Source: Phycisphaerales bacterium
GTDB taxonomy: Bacteria > Planctomycetota > Phycisphaerae > UBA1845
Assembly (NCBI GenBank): GCA_020639115.1
Contig: JACKHG010000071.1
Location: 1-5,424, forward strand
Direction: 5' to 3'
Length of the DNA stretch: 5,424 bases
Under the pieces are notes generated by a model. The model was not told the DNA's origin and made no database searches. It saw only the letters and a program-made list of their open reading frames with translations. The translations under genes and the position numbers were made by a program. Shown here in pieces: positions 1 through 5,424 of the stretch. The first letter of the stretch is position 1. Each line of letters opens with the position of its first letter.

Positions 1-71
1 CCATGCTATGGTGCCGGGCATCGCGATGAAGGCGCCGCGGGCGGGAGCCAGCGGTGAAGCGGATCTGTTAG
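1..71. other. Upstream flank, no assignable gene
   Basis: This short leader holds no recognisable gene. One plus-strand frame is open from the window edge to a TGA at 55-57 and could be the last 18 codons of an upstream gene, but that is too short to judge. An in-frame TAG at 69-71 directly precedes the ATG at 72, so the caspase gene cannot start further upstream in its frame. I see no convincing Shine-Dalgarno sequence or -35/-10 pair here. Confidence 0.3.
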
Positions 72-2648
72 ATGATCGCCCGAGCGGCCACTCAAGCCTT
101 GGAAGCTTCGTTTCACTCTCGACCGCTCCGAAGTGTTGCCTGGATACTGATCACTGGCCTCGTCGCGGGCGTGTACTCCTGCGGCGGGTCCCCAGAGGTG
201 AAGCGCCCCACCGACCTCGGTGAGCCCCCAACCGGTACCCTCGGAGCCGACGCGCCGCGCTATGTCATCACCATCGCGAGCGATGCCTACGCCTTCGAAG
301 GCTTCCCCCCGCTCGATAGCGCCGAGCAGGATGCCGACACGGTCGAACATGCCTTCGTCGAGCGGCTCGGCTTCGAGACCCGCGCCGATCTTCGGCTGCG
401 AGGCGATACGGCGACGACCGATGGCATCCTGCACCTGTTCGGCGACGAAGGAGCGCTCAAGGGGCTACCGCGCAACGCGATGGCGGTGGTCTACATCGCG
501 CTACACGGCCGCACCCGTGACTGCGCCGCTCCCGCCATGGAGGGGGAGACGCCGAGGCCCCGCCGCTGCGGTCAGCTCGTAACGCGGGATGCCCAGCGCG
601 GGAGCCAGACCATCGAGCTGATAGCGTTGCTTGGCCTCATCGCCCGCTATGGGCCCCACCATACGATCGTGCTGGTCGATACCTGCTATAGCGGCCTCGC
701 CCTCGGTGTGCCCGTCAAGGAACTCGACTATGCTACGGTGGTGCGGACGCTGCCAGATGGCGCCTCGCCCACGACAGCTACCGGCCCAGGTGAGCGGCGC
801 AGCCGTAAAGTGCTGACCTCGGCTGGTCCGACCCAGGGGGCCGACGATGGCGATGCGACAAGGCCGACTGTCTTCGCAGAGGCGCTGCTGCAAGGGCTTG
901 ATGGGGCGGCCGATCTCTATGCCGACGGGTGGCTGTTGTTCCCCGAGCTGGCGGTCTATCTGCACGCGGAAGTGGTGCGCCTCAGCGGTGGCAAGCAGGA
1001 GCCGGAGTATGATGGCTTCTACGACGACGGGCGGGGGGCGCCGGTGCTGGGGGCTTTGAGGCTGGGTCATGGCGACGCGGCGGCCGATCCCGACGTGCTG
1101 TTCGCGAGGGCGCGCGCGCAGGTCGAGCGGCGGGAGATTCATGGCGCGATCTGGTCGCTCAAGCTCGCTCTCGCCGCCCGCACCGGTCGGGCACGCGCCG
1201 AGCGGCGGGCGCTGCGCGAGGCCGAGGCGCTGGCGGCGGCGGGTAAAGGGGCGCAGGCCATCGCTCGGTTGGACGCACTCCCGCGCCCAAACCGCGGCGC
1301 GGGCGACGCGGCGTTGGCAGTCCGTCGCCAGATACAAGCGCGCATCGCGCGGCAGACGCGGCAGCCGGAGGCGGAGGTGGCGCGGTTGGAGGCGCGGGCG
1401 GCTGAGGCGGGAGTCGAGTTGGCGCAGCACACAGCAAGCGCGTCAGGACGAGCGCGGTTGTTGAGCGGGTTGGGCGGGGTGGCGATGCTGGTAGGCGCGT
1501 CGCCGGTTGCCGGTGGACTCGCGGCGGAGGCGCGGGCGGCGGTGGAGGCGGGCGGGGAGCCGGGGTTGGTGGCGACGCTGGCGGGAAATGAGGCAGTGGC
1601 GTTCGACGCGGCTGGCATTTCCGAGCGAATGGCGGCAGCGCGAGCGGTGGAGAAGGCGGCGGCGGCGGAGGCAGAGGCTGCGCAGTGGCCGGCGAGGGAC
1701 AAGCTGTTCATCGACGACTATCCCCCTCTCGATGCCACCCAGCGCCTCGTACTCGTACACGCTTGGGTCAAGTGGGTCGGAGAAGGTGCACCAGCGACCA
1801 TCGACCTCGTCGAACGCTTCGGCCGACTGTTCGCCGCCGTTGAGCGGGCGCGACGGCAGGGCGCTGCGCCCGAAGCGGTCACCGAAGCGTGGGGAGTGGT
1901 GCTCGACGCGATGCGCTCGATGTTCCAACGCCCCTCGGACCTCGGCGACGCCAAGCTGACCGGGCGGTGGGTGTCGCTGCCCGGCGGAGACTTCGAAATG
2001 GGGAGCCCCGAGGACGAAGCCGGGCGCGCTGATGACGAGACGCAGCACTTGGTTCACCTCGCGCCGTTCTGGTTGGCTGAGGCTGAGGTGACCGCCAAGC
2101 AGTTCCGGCGGCTGGTACCCGAACATCGGCCGGACGATGCCGCTGATCTGCCGGCGATTGCGGTGAGCCGATATGCTGCGACGGCGTACGCGGCATGGGT
2201 GGGGGCGCGGCTGCCAACCGAGGCCGAGTGGGAGTACGGATCGCGGTGGCAGGGCGAGGGCAAGCCACTGGCGACAACGGCCTATTGCGCGGGCGATACC
2301 GAGGCCGACCTCGACCGGGTGGGGTGGTACCGCGGCAACTCGGGCAATAGGCCGCACCCGGTCAAGCAGAAGGCGGATTGTGGTGGTCTCTACGACATGC
2401 ACGGCACCGCCTGGGAGTGGGTCGCCGGCTGGTCTGGCGAGTACTCGACCGACGACGGCGCCGCGGTGGGCGGTCCGGCCGGCCCGCCCACCGGCGAGAA
2501 CGGGGTGGTGCGCGGCGGCGCGTACGGCGTCGACGCCGTCGCCGTACGCTCGGCCAGGCGCGACTGGGGATGGCCCAGGATTCGGAATGACTGGATCGGG
2601 TTCCGCCTCGCCCGGTCCTCCACCCCCAGCCAGGGCTTGGACCCTTGA
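72..2648 (+). CDS. Predicted lipoprotein: caspase-like (C14) protease fused to FGE-sulfatase domain
   Basis: The 858-aa product reads as a sensor/effector fusion. Residues 20-36 form a basic-then-hydrophobic signal ending in VYSC, so Cys37 is a plausible lipidation site and the protein probably sits outside the inner membrane. Residues 62-330 match the caspase/peptidase C14 family: the core strand YIALHG gives catalytic His145 and VDTCYSG gives catalytic Cys205, so the dyad is intact. The later VFAEALLQGL segment and the ADG.LLFPEL motif are also typical. Residues 340-540 are an Ala/Arg/Glu-rich, probably helical linker with a hydrophobic patch at about 465-486. Residues 628-848 are an FGE-sulfatase domain: LPGGDFEMGS, LPTEAEWEY, GLYDMHG.AWEWV, VVRGGAY and a terminal GFRLAR. 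The Cys pair of catalytic FGE enzymes is absent from the VDAVAVRSARR stretch, so it is more likely a C-type-lectin-fold binding module than an enzyme. The ATG follows an in-frame stop; a TTG at 99 is a weaker alternative start. The protease substrate is unknown. Confidence 0.93.
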   Translation: MIARAATQALEASFHSRPLRSVAWILITGLVAGVYSCGGSPEVKRPTDLGEPPTGTLGADAPRYVITIASDAYAFEGFPPLDSAEQDADTVEHAFVERLGFETRADLRLRGDTATTDGILHLFGDEGALKGLPRNAMAVVYIALHGRTRDCAAPAMEGETPRPRRCGQLVTRDAQRGSQTIELIALLGLIARYGPHHTIVLVDTCYSGLALGVPVKELDYATVVRTLPDGASPTTATGPGERRSRKVLTSAGPTQGADDGDATRPTVFAEALLQGLDGAADLYADGWLLFPELAVYLHAEVVRLSGGKQEPEYDGFYDDGRGAPVLGALRLGHGDAAADPDVLFARARAQVERREIHGAIWSLKLALAARTGRARAERRALREAEALAAAGKGAQAIARLDALPRPNRGAGDAALAVRRQIQARIARQTRQPEAEVARLEARAAEAGVELAQHTASASGRARLLSGLGGVAMLVGASPVAGGLAAEARAAVEAGGEPGLVATLAGNEAVAFDAAGISERMAAARAVEKAAAAEAEAAQWPARDKLFIDDYPPLDATQRLVLVHAWVKWVGEGAPATIDLVERFGRLFAAVERARRQGAAPEAVTEAWGVVLDAMRSMFQRPSDLGDAKLTGRWVSLPGGDFEMGSPEDEAGRADDETQHLVHLAPFWLAEAEVTAKQFRRLVPEHRPDDAADLPAIAVSRYAATAYAAWVGARLPTEAEWEYGSRWQGEGKPLATTAYCAGDTEADLDRVGWYRGNSGNRPHPVKQKADCGGLYDMHGTAWEWVAGWSGEYSTDDGAAVGGPAGPPTGENGVVRGGAYGVDAVAVRSARRDWGWPRIRNDWIGFRLARSSTPSQGLDP
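2505..2615 (+). repeat. Candidate DGR variable region 1 (VR1)
   Basis: These 37 codons (residues 812-848) end the FGE domain and align without gaps to 5137-5247 on the minus strand. Differences fall mostly at codon positions 1 and 2 (14 and 12), with only 9 at position 3. Pairs such as TAC/TTC, GTC/AAC, GAC/GTC, GAC/CTC, GCC/ATC and GAC/GTC keep the final C. Variable FGE/C-type-lectin proteins of diversity-generating retroelements show this pattern because the template carries AAC-type codons whose adenines are randomised. That the region is a DGR target is inference; no template repeat or reverse transcriptase is visible here. Confidence 0.5.
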
Positions 2649-2654
2649 TCCTTG
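2595..2654 (+). repeat. Shared 3' end of the FGE genes, IMH-like, copy 1
   Basis: This stretch covers the last codons of the caspase-FGE gene, its TGA and six bases after it. It aligns at DNA level with 5101-5157 on the minus strand, with one 3-base gap. It starts in ATCGGGTTCCGCCTCGCCCG and finishes in a common TGATCCTTG, after which the two copies diverge at once. DGR variable regions end in a conserved, unmutated initiation-of-mutagenic-homing (IMH) segment, and this block is in the right place. Conservation across a stop codon is hard to explain by protein selection alone. Confidence 0.45.
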
Positions 2655-2908
2655 TTAGCTGTGCCCCGGCCGGCAACTCGGCCGCGCTGGCGGCACGTGG
2701 TTGCCGCCGCGCCGGCAGCACCGACCCTGGCAGAAGCGGCCCTCGCAACAGCATCACCCCGACGAGGCGACCGACCGCTTCCACTACACCTTCTTCTGCT
2801 GCCGAATCGGCGGGCGCAGCAGCAGCAGTCACCGCAGGTCCCGCCGATCCCGCGCCCGCTCGTCGCGTGTGATGCGGTAGCCCAGGCTTCATCCAGATTG
2901 CAACGCCA
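2649..2908. other. Intergenic region between convergent genes
   Basis: The 260 bases between the two convergent genes contain no gene I can support. Plus-strand frames are open by composition but lack a start with a ribosome site and read as low-complexity Arg/Ala/Pro/Gln. The region has a nested stem-loop near its left end and a run of AGC triplets around 2817-2829. No tRNA, CRISPR repeat or insertion-sequence end is evident. Confidence 0.5.
2671..2706 (+). terminator. Nested GC stem-loop after the caspase-FGE gene
   Basis: CGGCAAC (2671-2677) pairs with GTTGCCG (2700-2706), and inside it GCCGC (2681-2685) pairs with GCGGC (2690-2694) around a GCTG loop. It lies 22 bases beyond the stop and has no T-run after it, so it is not a textbook intrinsic terminator. 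It may still end transcription between convergent genes. Alternatively, DGR targets can carry a GC-rich hairpin just beyond the variable region that assists homing, and the position suits that role. Confidence 0.35.
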
Positions 2909-3250
2909 CTACCAAAATACGACGCCCCACGCCCCCAAGCCAATGCCACTGAGCACACACAACCACACAAGGCACCCCATCGGCGTCGCCGGGTGCCATC
3001 TCGCCAAGCGTCCGTAATGCCGGTCACACCAACACCCCGTCGCCGGGACGGCGCCCGGGTGATGGCGTGTGTGGCCGGGTTCACCGCAGACCTGACACCA
3101 GCCGCAGAACTGCTCCGGCAGCCCCAGGGCGACGAACTTCTCCGGGGCCGTCTCCCAGACGCCGCAGTAACAATGACGACGCTCGGCCGCGAGCGCGGCA
3201 GCGCGCCGCAGCGCGATCGTCTCGGCTTCATCCACGACCGGCCTCCTCAC
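2909..3250 (-). CDS. Small Cys/His-rich protein with C-terminal membrane segment
   Basis: The 113-aa product is not recognised by family. It has a dense set of potential zinc ligands: CYC at residues 27-29, FCGWCQVCGEPGH at 48-60 (Cys49, 52, 55), HH at 63-64 and CWCDRHY at 73-79. Together these suggest one or two zinc ribbons. Residues 92-112 are strongly hydrophobic (from GCLVWLCVLSG to the end), a likely tail anchor. The chosen GTG start overlaps the upstream stop as GTGA, a typical sign of translational coupling, with GGAGG only 3 bases before it. A second GTG at 3233-3235 has GGAGG at a better 6-base spacing and may be the true start. Because it directly follows a toxin-like gene, it could be an immunity or membrane partner protein; that is inference from position only. 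Confidence 0.72.
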   Translation of the reverse strand: MRRPVVDEAETIALRRAAALAAERRHCYCGVWETAPEKFVALGLPEQFCGWCQVCGEPGHTRHHPGAVPATGCWCDRHYGRLARWHPATPMGCLVWLCVLSGIGLGAWGVVFW

Positions 3251-4875
3251 TGGCCTCCGCTCGTCGTGCGAGCGCCGGTCGCATCAGACCGCTGCAGAGG
3301 CATGTATTGCAACGGAGTCACGAAGATGATCGCAGGTCCGAGTGCTCCGCTGGCTGGCGCCAGCGAGCGTGATGGAGCCGACGCGGGGCCCTGCTGGCCC
3401 GCGGCCCCCGATGTCGGATCGGTGTGGTCGCCGTCGAACATCTGCGATGGGTCCATGAGAATGAATGGTCCGTCATTGCGCACCGTGACCGGCTGGCTGA
3501 AATGCGGCTGGATCAAATCGTAGATGGGACCGAATGCGCCCCTCTCGAGCCCGCCCTCTTCTGAATCACCCAGGTGGAGCATGGCGGCGGAGGTCGCGCC
3601 CGCGGCGCTCCAGAAGAGCATGTCGGCCCCATAGGGAAAGAACTGGCCTTGGATGTTGGCGAGGCGACCCGCAGGCGCAAAGGTGCCTCTCGCCAGATCG
3701 ATGGCACCGGCGGGCGCACGGTGAACACCCATCAATCGCTGGTAGAGAGACACCGGCCCCATGGCCTGGGGCGGTGAGAAGAGAGCGTTTGCCGAGCCCG
3801 GGATCGGGATCGGTCTCTGCATCGAAGACGGCCTGACGAGGCTGCGCAGGACCCGGATGATGACCGGGTTGCTTTCGGCACCCGATGGGAGCGCCCAGAT
3901 GCCTTGCCCGCCTCGGAGGACGCCTGAGCTTTGGATCGCCGACTGGCCCGCCGTGGAGGTGAAATGGGTCAGAGGCGGGTTGCTCAGGTTCCCGGGCTGC
4001 AATCGTCCCCCGAGCAGCCGGAAGGACCCTCCCATCACGACACCAAGGAACATGCCGGTGACCGCATCGAAGACATAGGCCTCGACGGACGATGGCTCGC
4101 CAGCGCCGAGGTCCTGCAAGCCGCGGTAAGCGATGGAGGTCGTGGCCCCGGTGAGGCCGAAGCTGGCGATGGCACCGTAACCGGCGCGGCCGAGGGTTCT
4201 GACCATACCTCCGGGCAGCGCGAAGAGGGTGAGGGCTTCGCCGGCGACCTGAAACGGGCTGACGCTCGGTTGCACCGGATCGCCCGGTCCCGGCGCGTTG
4301 GCGACATTGGGACGCAGCAGCGTGTACAGTCCGACCGCGATCGGGACGACCCACCAGAAACCATAAGGCGTCTCCGGATCGGCGGCCAGCTCGACCGTGT
4401 CGGAAGTCGTCTCATGTGCCTCCGCTTCGAGTCGTGACTCCGATGCCACCGAGCCCTTGTTGCGCATCTGTCGGACATGGGTCCGCTCGTGCCGGATGAC
4501 TTCGTCCCGTGAAGGGGCACCATCGAGACCGAGGCGTTCGCCGAGGAATATCCGACCGCGCCACGAGAAGCCGTGCGCCCCCATCATCGCCGCGGCCTTG
4601 CGTGCGGCCGGGCCGTCGAAGACCTCGATGCCGGGTCCTTCGGCGTCGTCGATGCGCTGGGTGGCGCCCTCGGCCATCGCCTGGGAGGCCAGGGCCCGGC
4701 GCTCCGAGACCGGCGGAGGTTGGCGCGTCGAAGCGATATCGCGTGCTTGTCCGCGGCGGGAGGCGACGCCGCTGTATAATGCCTGGTCGCCACCGGGATG
4801 GGATGCGTGCGTCTCTTGTGTGGCTGCCATCCGGTCGAAGCAATGGGTGCGCGCGCGATCAACTGTAGCTGTCAT
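3247..4875 (-). CDS. DUF4157-like zincin with HYD1-like ADP-ribosyltransferase toxin segment
   Basis: The 542-aa product looks like a multidomain toxin or secreted effector. Residues 80-160 resemble DUF4157: a GFSWRGRIFLG segment, then VIRHERTHVRQ with an HExxH zinc site (His129, Glu130, His133), and LEAEAHE, where Glu150 or Glu152 could be the third ligand. DUF4157 proteins are often linked to extracellular contractile injection systems and polymorphic toxins. Hydrophobic stretches at 172-187, 207-222 and 268-285 could span or insert into membranes. From residue 302, LTHFTSTAGQSAIQSSGVLR followed by GGQGIWALP resembles the start of HYD1-type ADP-ribosyltransferase toxins (HYT...A..IL.SG...), with His304 a candidate key residue. 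That assignment is moderate and the later active-site residues are not certain. The tail from about 480 is low-complexity Ser/Ala/Gly/Pro. The ATG start is supported by GGAGG five bases upstream. The stop overlaps the next gene. Confidence 0.88.
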   Translation of the reverse strand: MTATVDRARTHCFDRMAATQETHASHPGGDQALYSGVASRRGQARDIASTRQPPPVSERRALASQAMAEGATQRIDDAEGPGIEVFDGPAARKAAAMMGAHGFSWRGRIFLGERLGLDGAPSRDEVIRHERTHVRQMRNKGSVASESRLEAEAHETTSDTVELAADPETPYGFWWVVPIAVGLYTLLRPNVANAPGPGDPVQPSVSPFQVAGEALTLFALPGGMVRTLGRAGYGAIASFGLTGATTSIAYRGLQDLGAGEPSSVEAYVFDAVTGMFLGVVMGGSFRLLGGRLQPGNLSNPPLTHFTSTAGQSAIQSSGVLRGGQGIWALPSGAESNPVIIRVLRSLVRPSSMQRPIPIPGSANALFSPPQAMGPVSLYQRLMGVHRAPAGAIDLARGTFAPAGRLANIQGQFFPYGADMLFWSAAGATSAAMLHLGDSEEGGLERGAFGPIYDLIQPHFSQPVTVRNDGPFILMDPSQMFDGDHTDPTSGAAGQQGPASAPSRSLAPASGALGPAIIFVTPLQYMPLQRSDATGARTTSGGQ

Positions 4876-4880
4876 TGGGG

Positions 4881-4885
4881 CCTCC
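4881..4885 (-). promoter_or_regulatory. Shine-Dalgarno of the DUF4157/HYD1 gene
   Basis: Read on the minus strand this is GGAGG, five bases before the ATG at 4875. It decides this start over a second in-frame ATG at 4828-4830 (Met16). Confidence 0.75.
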
Positions 4886-4891
4886 GGTATC

Positions 4892-4911
4892 TCGACCGGC
4901 CGAGTGGTCGA
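4892..4911 (-). promoter_or_regulatory. Dyad just upstream of the toxin-like gene, possible operator
   Basis: TCGACC and GGTCGA form a perfect 6-base inverted repeat around an 8-base spacer, immediately upstream of the Shine-Dalgarno of the DUF4157/HYD1 gene. Its place suits an operator or a short leader hairpin. A TTGACC at 4952-4957 (minus strand) could be a -35 box, but I find no good -10 partner, so an internal promoter is not established. Dyads of this size are not rare in GC-rich DNA. Confidence 0.25.
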
Positions 4912-5040
4912 AATGGTCGCAGCAGCGAACTTCGATGGAAGGGCATCTGACGGTCAAGCAGAAAGGAGCGGTCGTCGAGGTTTCGCTCGGGGCTCAGTCC
5001 TTTCAGGGTGTTGGTCAGGGTGGCGCTGCGGTTCTCCGGG

Positions 5041-5101
5041 GCACCCCAGCGGAGCCTGCTGGTGCGAGGCAGTCTCCAGCGACGTCGTGCAGGCTGGGTG
5101 C
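5041..5101 (-). repeat. Inverted repeat after the second FGE gene
   Basis: On the minus strand GCACCCAGC (5093-5101) can pair with GCTGGGGTGC (5041-5050) with one bulged base. An alternative inner stem, AGCCTGC (5089-5095) with GCAGGCT (5053-5059), is perfect and shares bases with the outer one, so the two are mutually exclusive. The structure begins six bases beyond the stop of the FGE gene and lies before the toxin-like gene. It may attenuate or stop transcription between them, or mark the end of a DGR variable region. There is no T-run. Confidence 0.4.
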
Positions 5102-5157
5102 AAGGATCAATGATCCGAGCCCAGGTTGGGAGCGGGGCGGGCGAGGCGAAACCCGAA
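5101..5157 (-). repeat. Shared 3' end of the FGE genes, IMH-like, copy 2
   Basis: This is the minus-strand counterpart of the 3' end of the caspase-FGE gene: the same GGGTTTCGCCTCGCCCG core, stop codon and closing TGATCCTTG. It includes a perfect palindrome over the stop (GGATCA-T-TGATCC, 5104-5116), which is degenerate in the other copy. Directly beyond it the two loci show no similarity, giving a sharp boundary. Confidence 0.45.
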
Positions 5158-5424
5158 TCTGACGTGCCGATACCAGGGCCACCTCCTGAGCCGCTCGGCC
5201 GCGCGGGCGATGCCGGCGACGTTGGCGAACGAACCACCGAGCACCATCCGAACGTCGCCAGTGGGCGGCCCGGGCGGGTCGGCCATGACCGCGCCGCCCG
5301 GCACCTCGTAGCCACCGTACCAGTCTGCCACCCACTCCCAGACGTTTCCATGCAGGTCGTACAGCCCTCCGCAAGCCGCTTTCTGCTTCACCGGGTGAGG
5401 CTTGCCGTCTGAGTTCTTGTCGTA
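5107..5424 (-). CDS. FGE-sulfatase domain protein, C-terminal part (5' end outside window)
   Basis: The frame is open to the window edge, so only the last 105 residues are seen. They are the C-terminal half of an FGE-sulfatase (C-type-lectin-fold) domain: PHPVKQKA, GGLYDLHGNVWEWVADWYGGY, the GPPTGD loop, MVLGGSF and a final FGFRLAR. It is clearly paralogous to the end of the caspase-FGE protein. The catalytic Cys residues of true formylglycine-generating enzymes are again missing, since the corresponding stretch reads VAGIARAAERLRR. A binding rather than enzymatic role is therefore favoured. Any N-terminal effector domain would lie outside the window. The toxin-like gene follows on the same strand after 231 bases, so co-transcription is possible. 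Confidence 0.93.
   Translation of the reverse strand, partial: YDKNSDGKPHPVKQKAACGGLYDLHGNVWEWVADWYGGYEVPGGAVMADPPGPPTGDVRMVLGGSFANVAGIARAAERLRRWPWYRHVRFGFRLARPAPNLGSDH
5137..5247 (-). repeat. Candidate DGR variable region 2 (VR2)
   Basis: This 37-codon block aligns without gaps to 2505-2615. The changed residues (for example Y/F, V/N, D/V, D/L, W/R, I/Y, D/V, W/R) are those exposed near the ligand-facing surface in FGE-type DGR proteins. The scaffold residues GG, W-P and GFRLAR are kept. In the 27 codons just upstream (ending at the second Trp after WEWVA) the differences are mainly synonymous third-base changes. The contrast supports targeted diversification, but without the template this remains inference. 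Confidence 0.5.

Noticed and set aside
501..1430. 309-aa minus-strand reading frame opposite the caspase domain
   Set aside because: The plus-strand frame carries clear caspase motifs here. The antisense product is Arg/Pro/Gln-rich with no recognisable domain.
628..2615. Catalytic formylglycine-generating enzyme (sulfatase activator) role for the FGE domain
   Set aside because: The paired active-site cysteines of true FGE enzymes are absent in both FGE C-termini, and no sulfatase gene is visible. The domain name reflects fold only.
2817..2829. AGC-rich run as a tandem repeat of interest
   Set aside because: Only a few imperfect AGC units are present, in non-coding DNA with no matching copies nearby. 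This is ordinary low complexity.
2649..2908. DGR template repeat or accessory gene directly after VR1, where one is often found
   Set aside because: I searched this gap by eye for an AAC-rich relative of VR1/VR2 and for the shared GGGTTCCGCCTCGCCCG core. Neither is present, and no plausible small helical accessory protein is encoded.
2362..3231. 289-aa minus-strand reading frame spanning the convergent intergenic region
   Set aside because: It lies antisense to the FGE domain and overlaps the small Cys-rich gene in another frame. The product is Arg/Ser/Pro-rich without motifs, as expected of an antisense shadow in GC-rich DNA.

Overview
The window is GC-rich and tightly packed. It looks like an accessory or defence-type region of a Gram-negative bacterium. 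A lipoprotein-type signal sequence, a caspase-like protease fused to an FGE-sulfatase (C-type-lectin-fold) domain, and a DUF4157-type protein together fit Pseudomonadota or Myxococcota. No phylogenetic marker gene is present, so the taxon cannot be fixed.

Layout. (i) 72-2648, plus strand: one long gene for a predicted lipoprotein with an N-terminal caspase-like (peptidase C14) domain, a long Ala/Arg/Glu-rich helical middle, and a C-terminal FGE-sulfatase domain. (ii) 2649-2908: intergenic, with a nested GC stem-loop just after the stop. (iii) 5424 down to 2909, minus strand, converging on the first gene: the 3' end of a second FGE-domain gene (5107-5424, cut by the window edge), a 231-base gap with strong inverted repeats, a 542-aa protein with a DUF4157-like HExxH zincin and a HYD1-like ADP-ribosyltransferase-type toxin segment (3247-4875), and a small Cys-rich protein with a C-terminal membrane segment that overlaps it by 4 bases (2909-3250).

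The main result is a comparison of the two FGE C-termini. Across the last ungapped 37 codons before the shared FGFRLAR-type end, my hand alignment gives 26 differences at codon positions 1 and 2 and only 9 at position 3. Immediately upstream, in 27 conserved FGE codons, the ratio reverses to 5 versus 11. Many pairs are of the form NNC/NNC with the final C kept. This is the footprint expected from adenine-directed mutagenesis of AAC-type codons by a diversity-generating retroelement (DGR). The similarity continues through both stop codons to a common TGATCCTTG. No reverse transcriptase or template repeat lies in the window, so the DGR is inferred and its core would have to be elsewhere.

Working model (inference): the FGE/C-type-lectin domains are diversified recognition surfaces. 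One is fused directly to a caspase-like protease effector. The other lies upstream of, and may be co-transcribed with, a zincin/ADP-ribosyltransferase-type toxin and a small membrane protein that could be its immunity or partner protein. This would be a DGR-tuned sensor/effector conflict locus.
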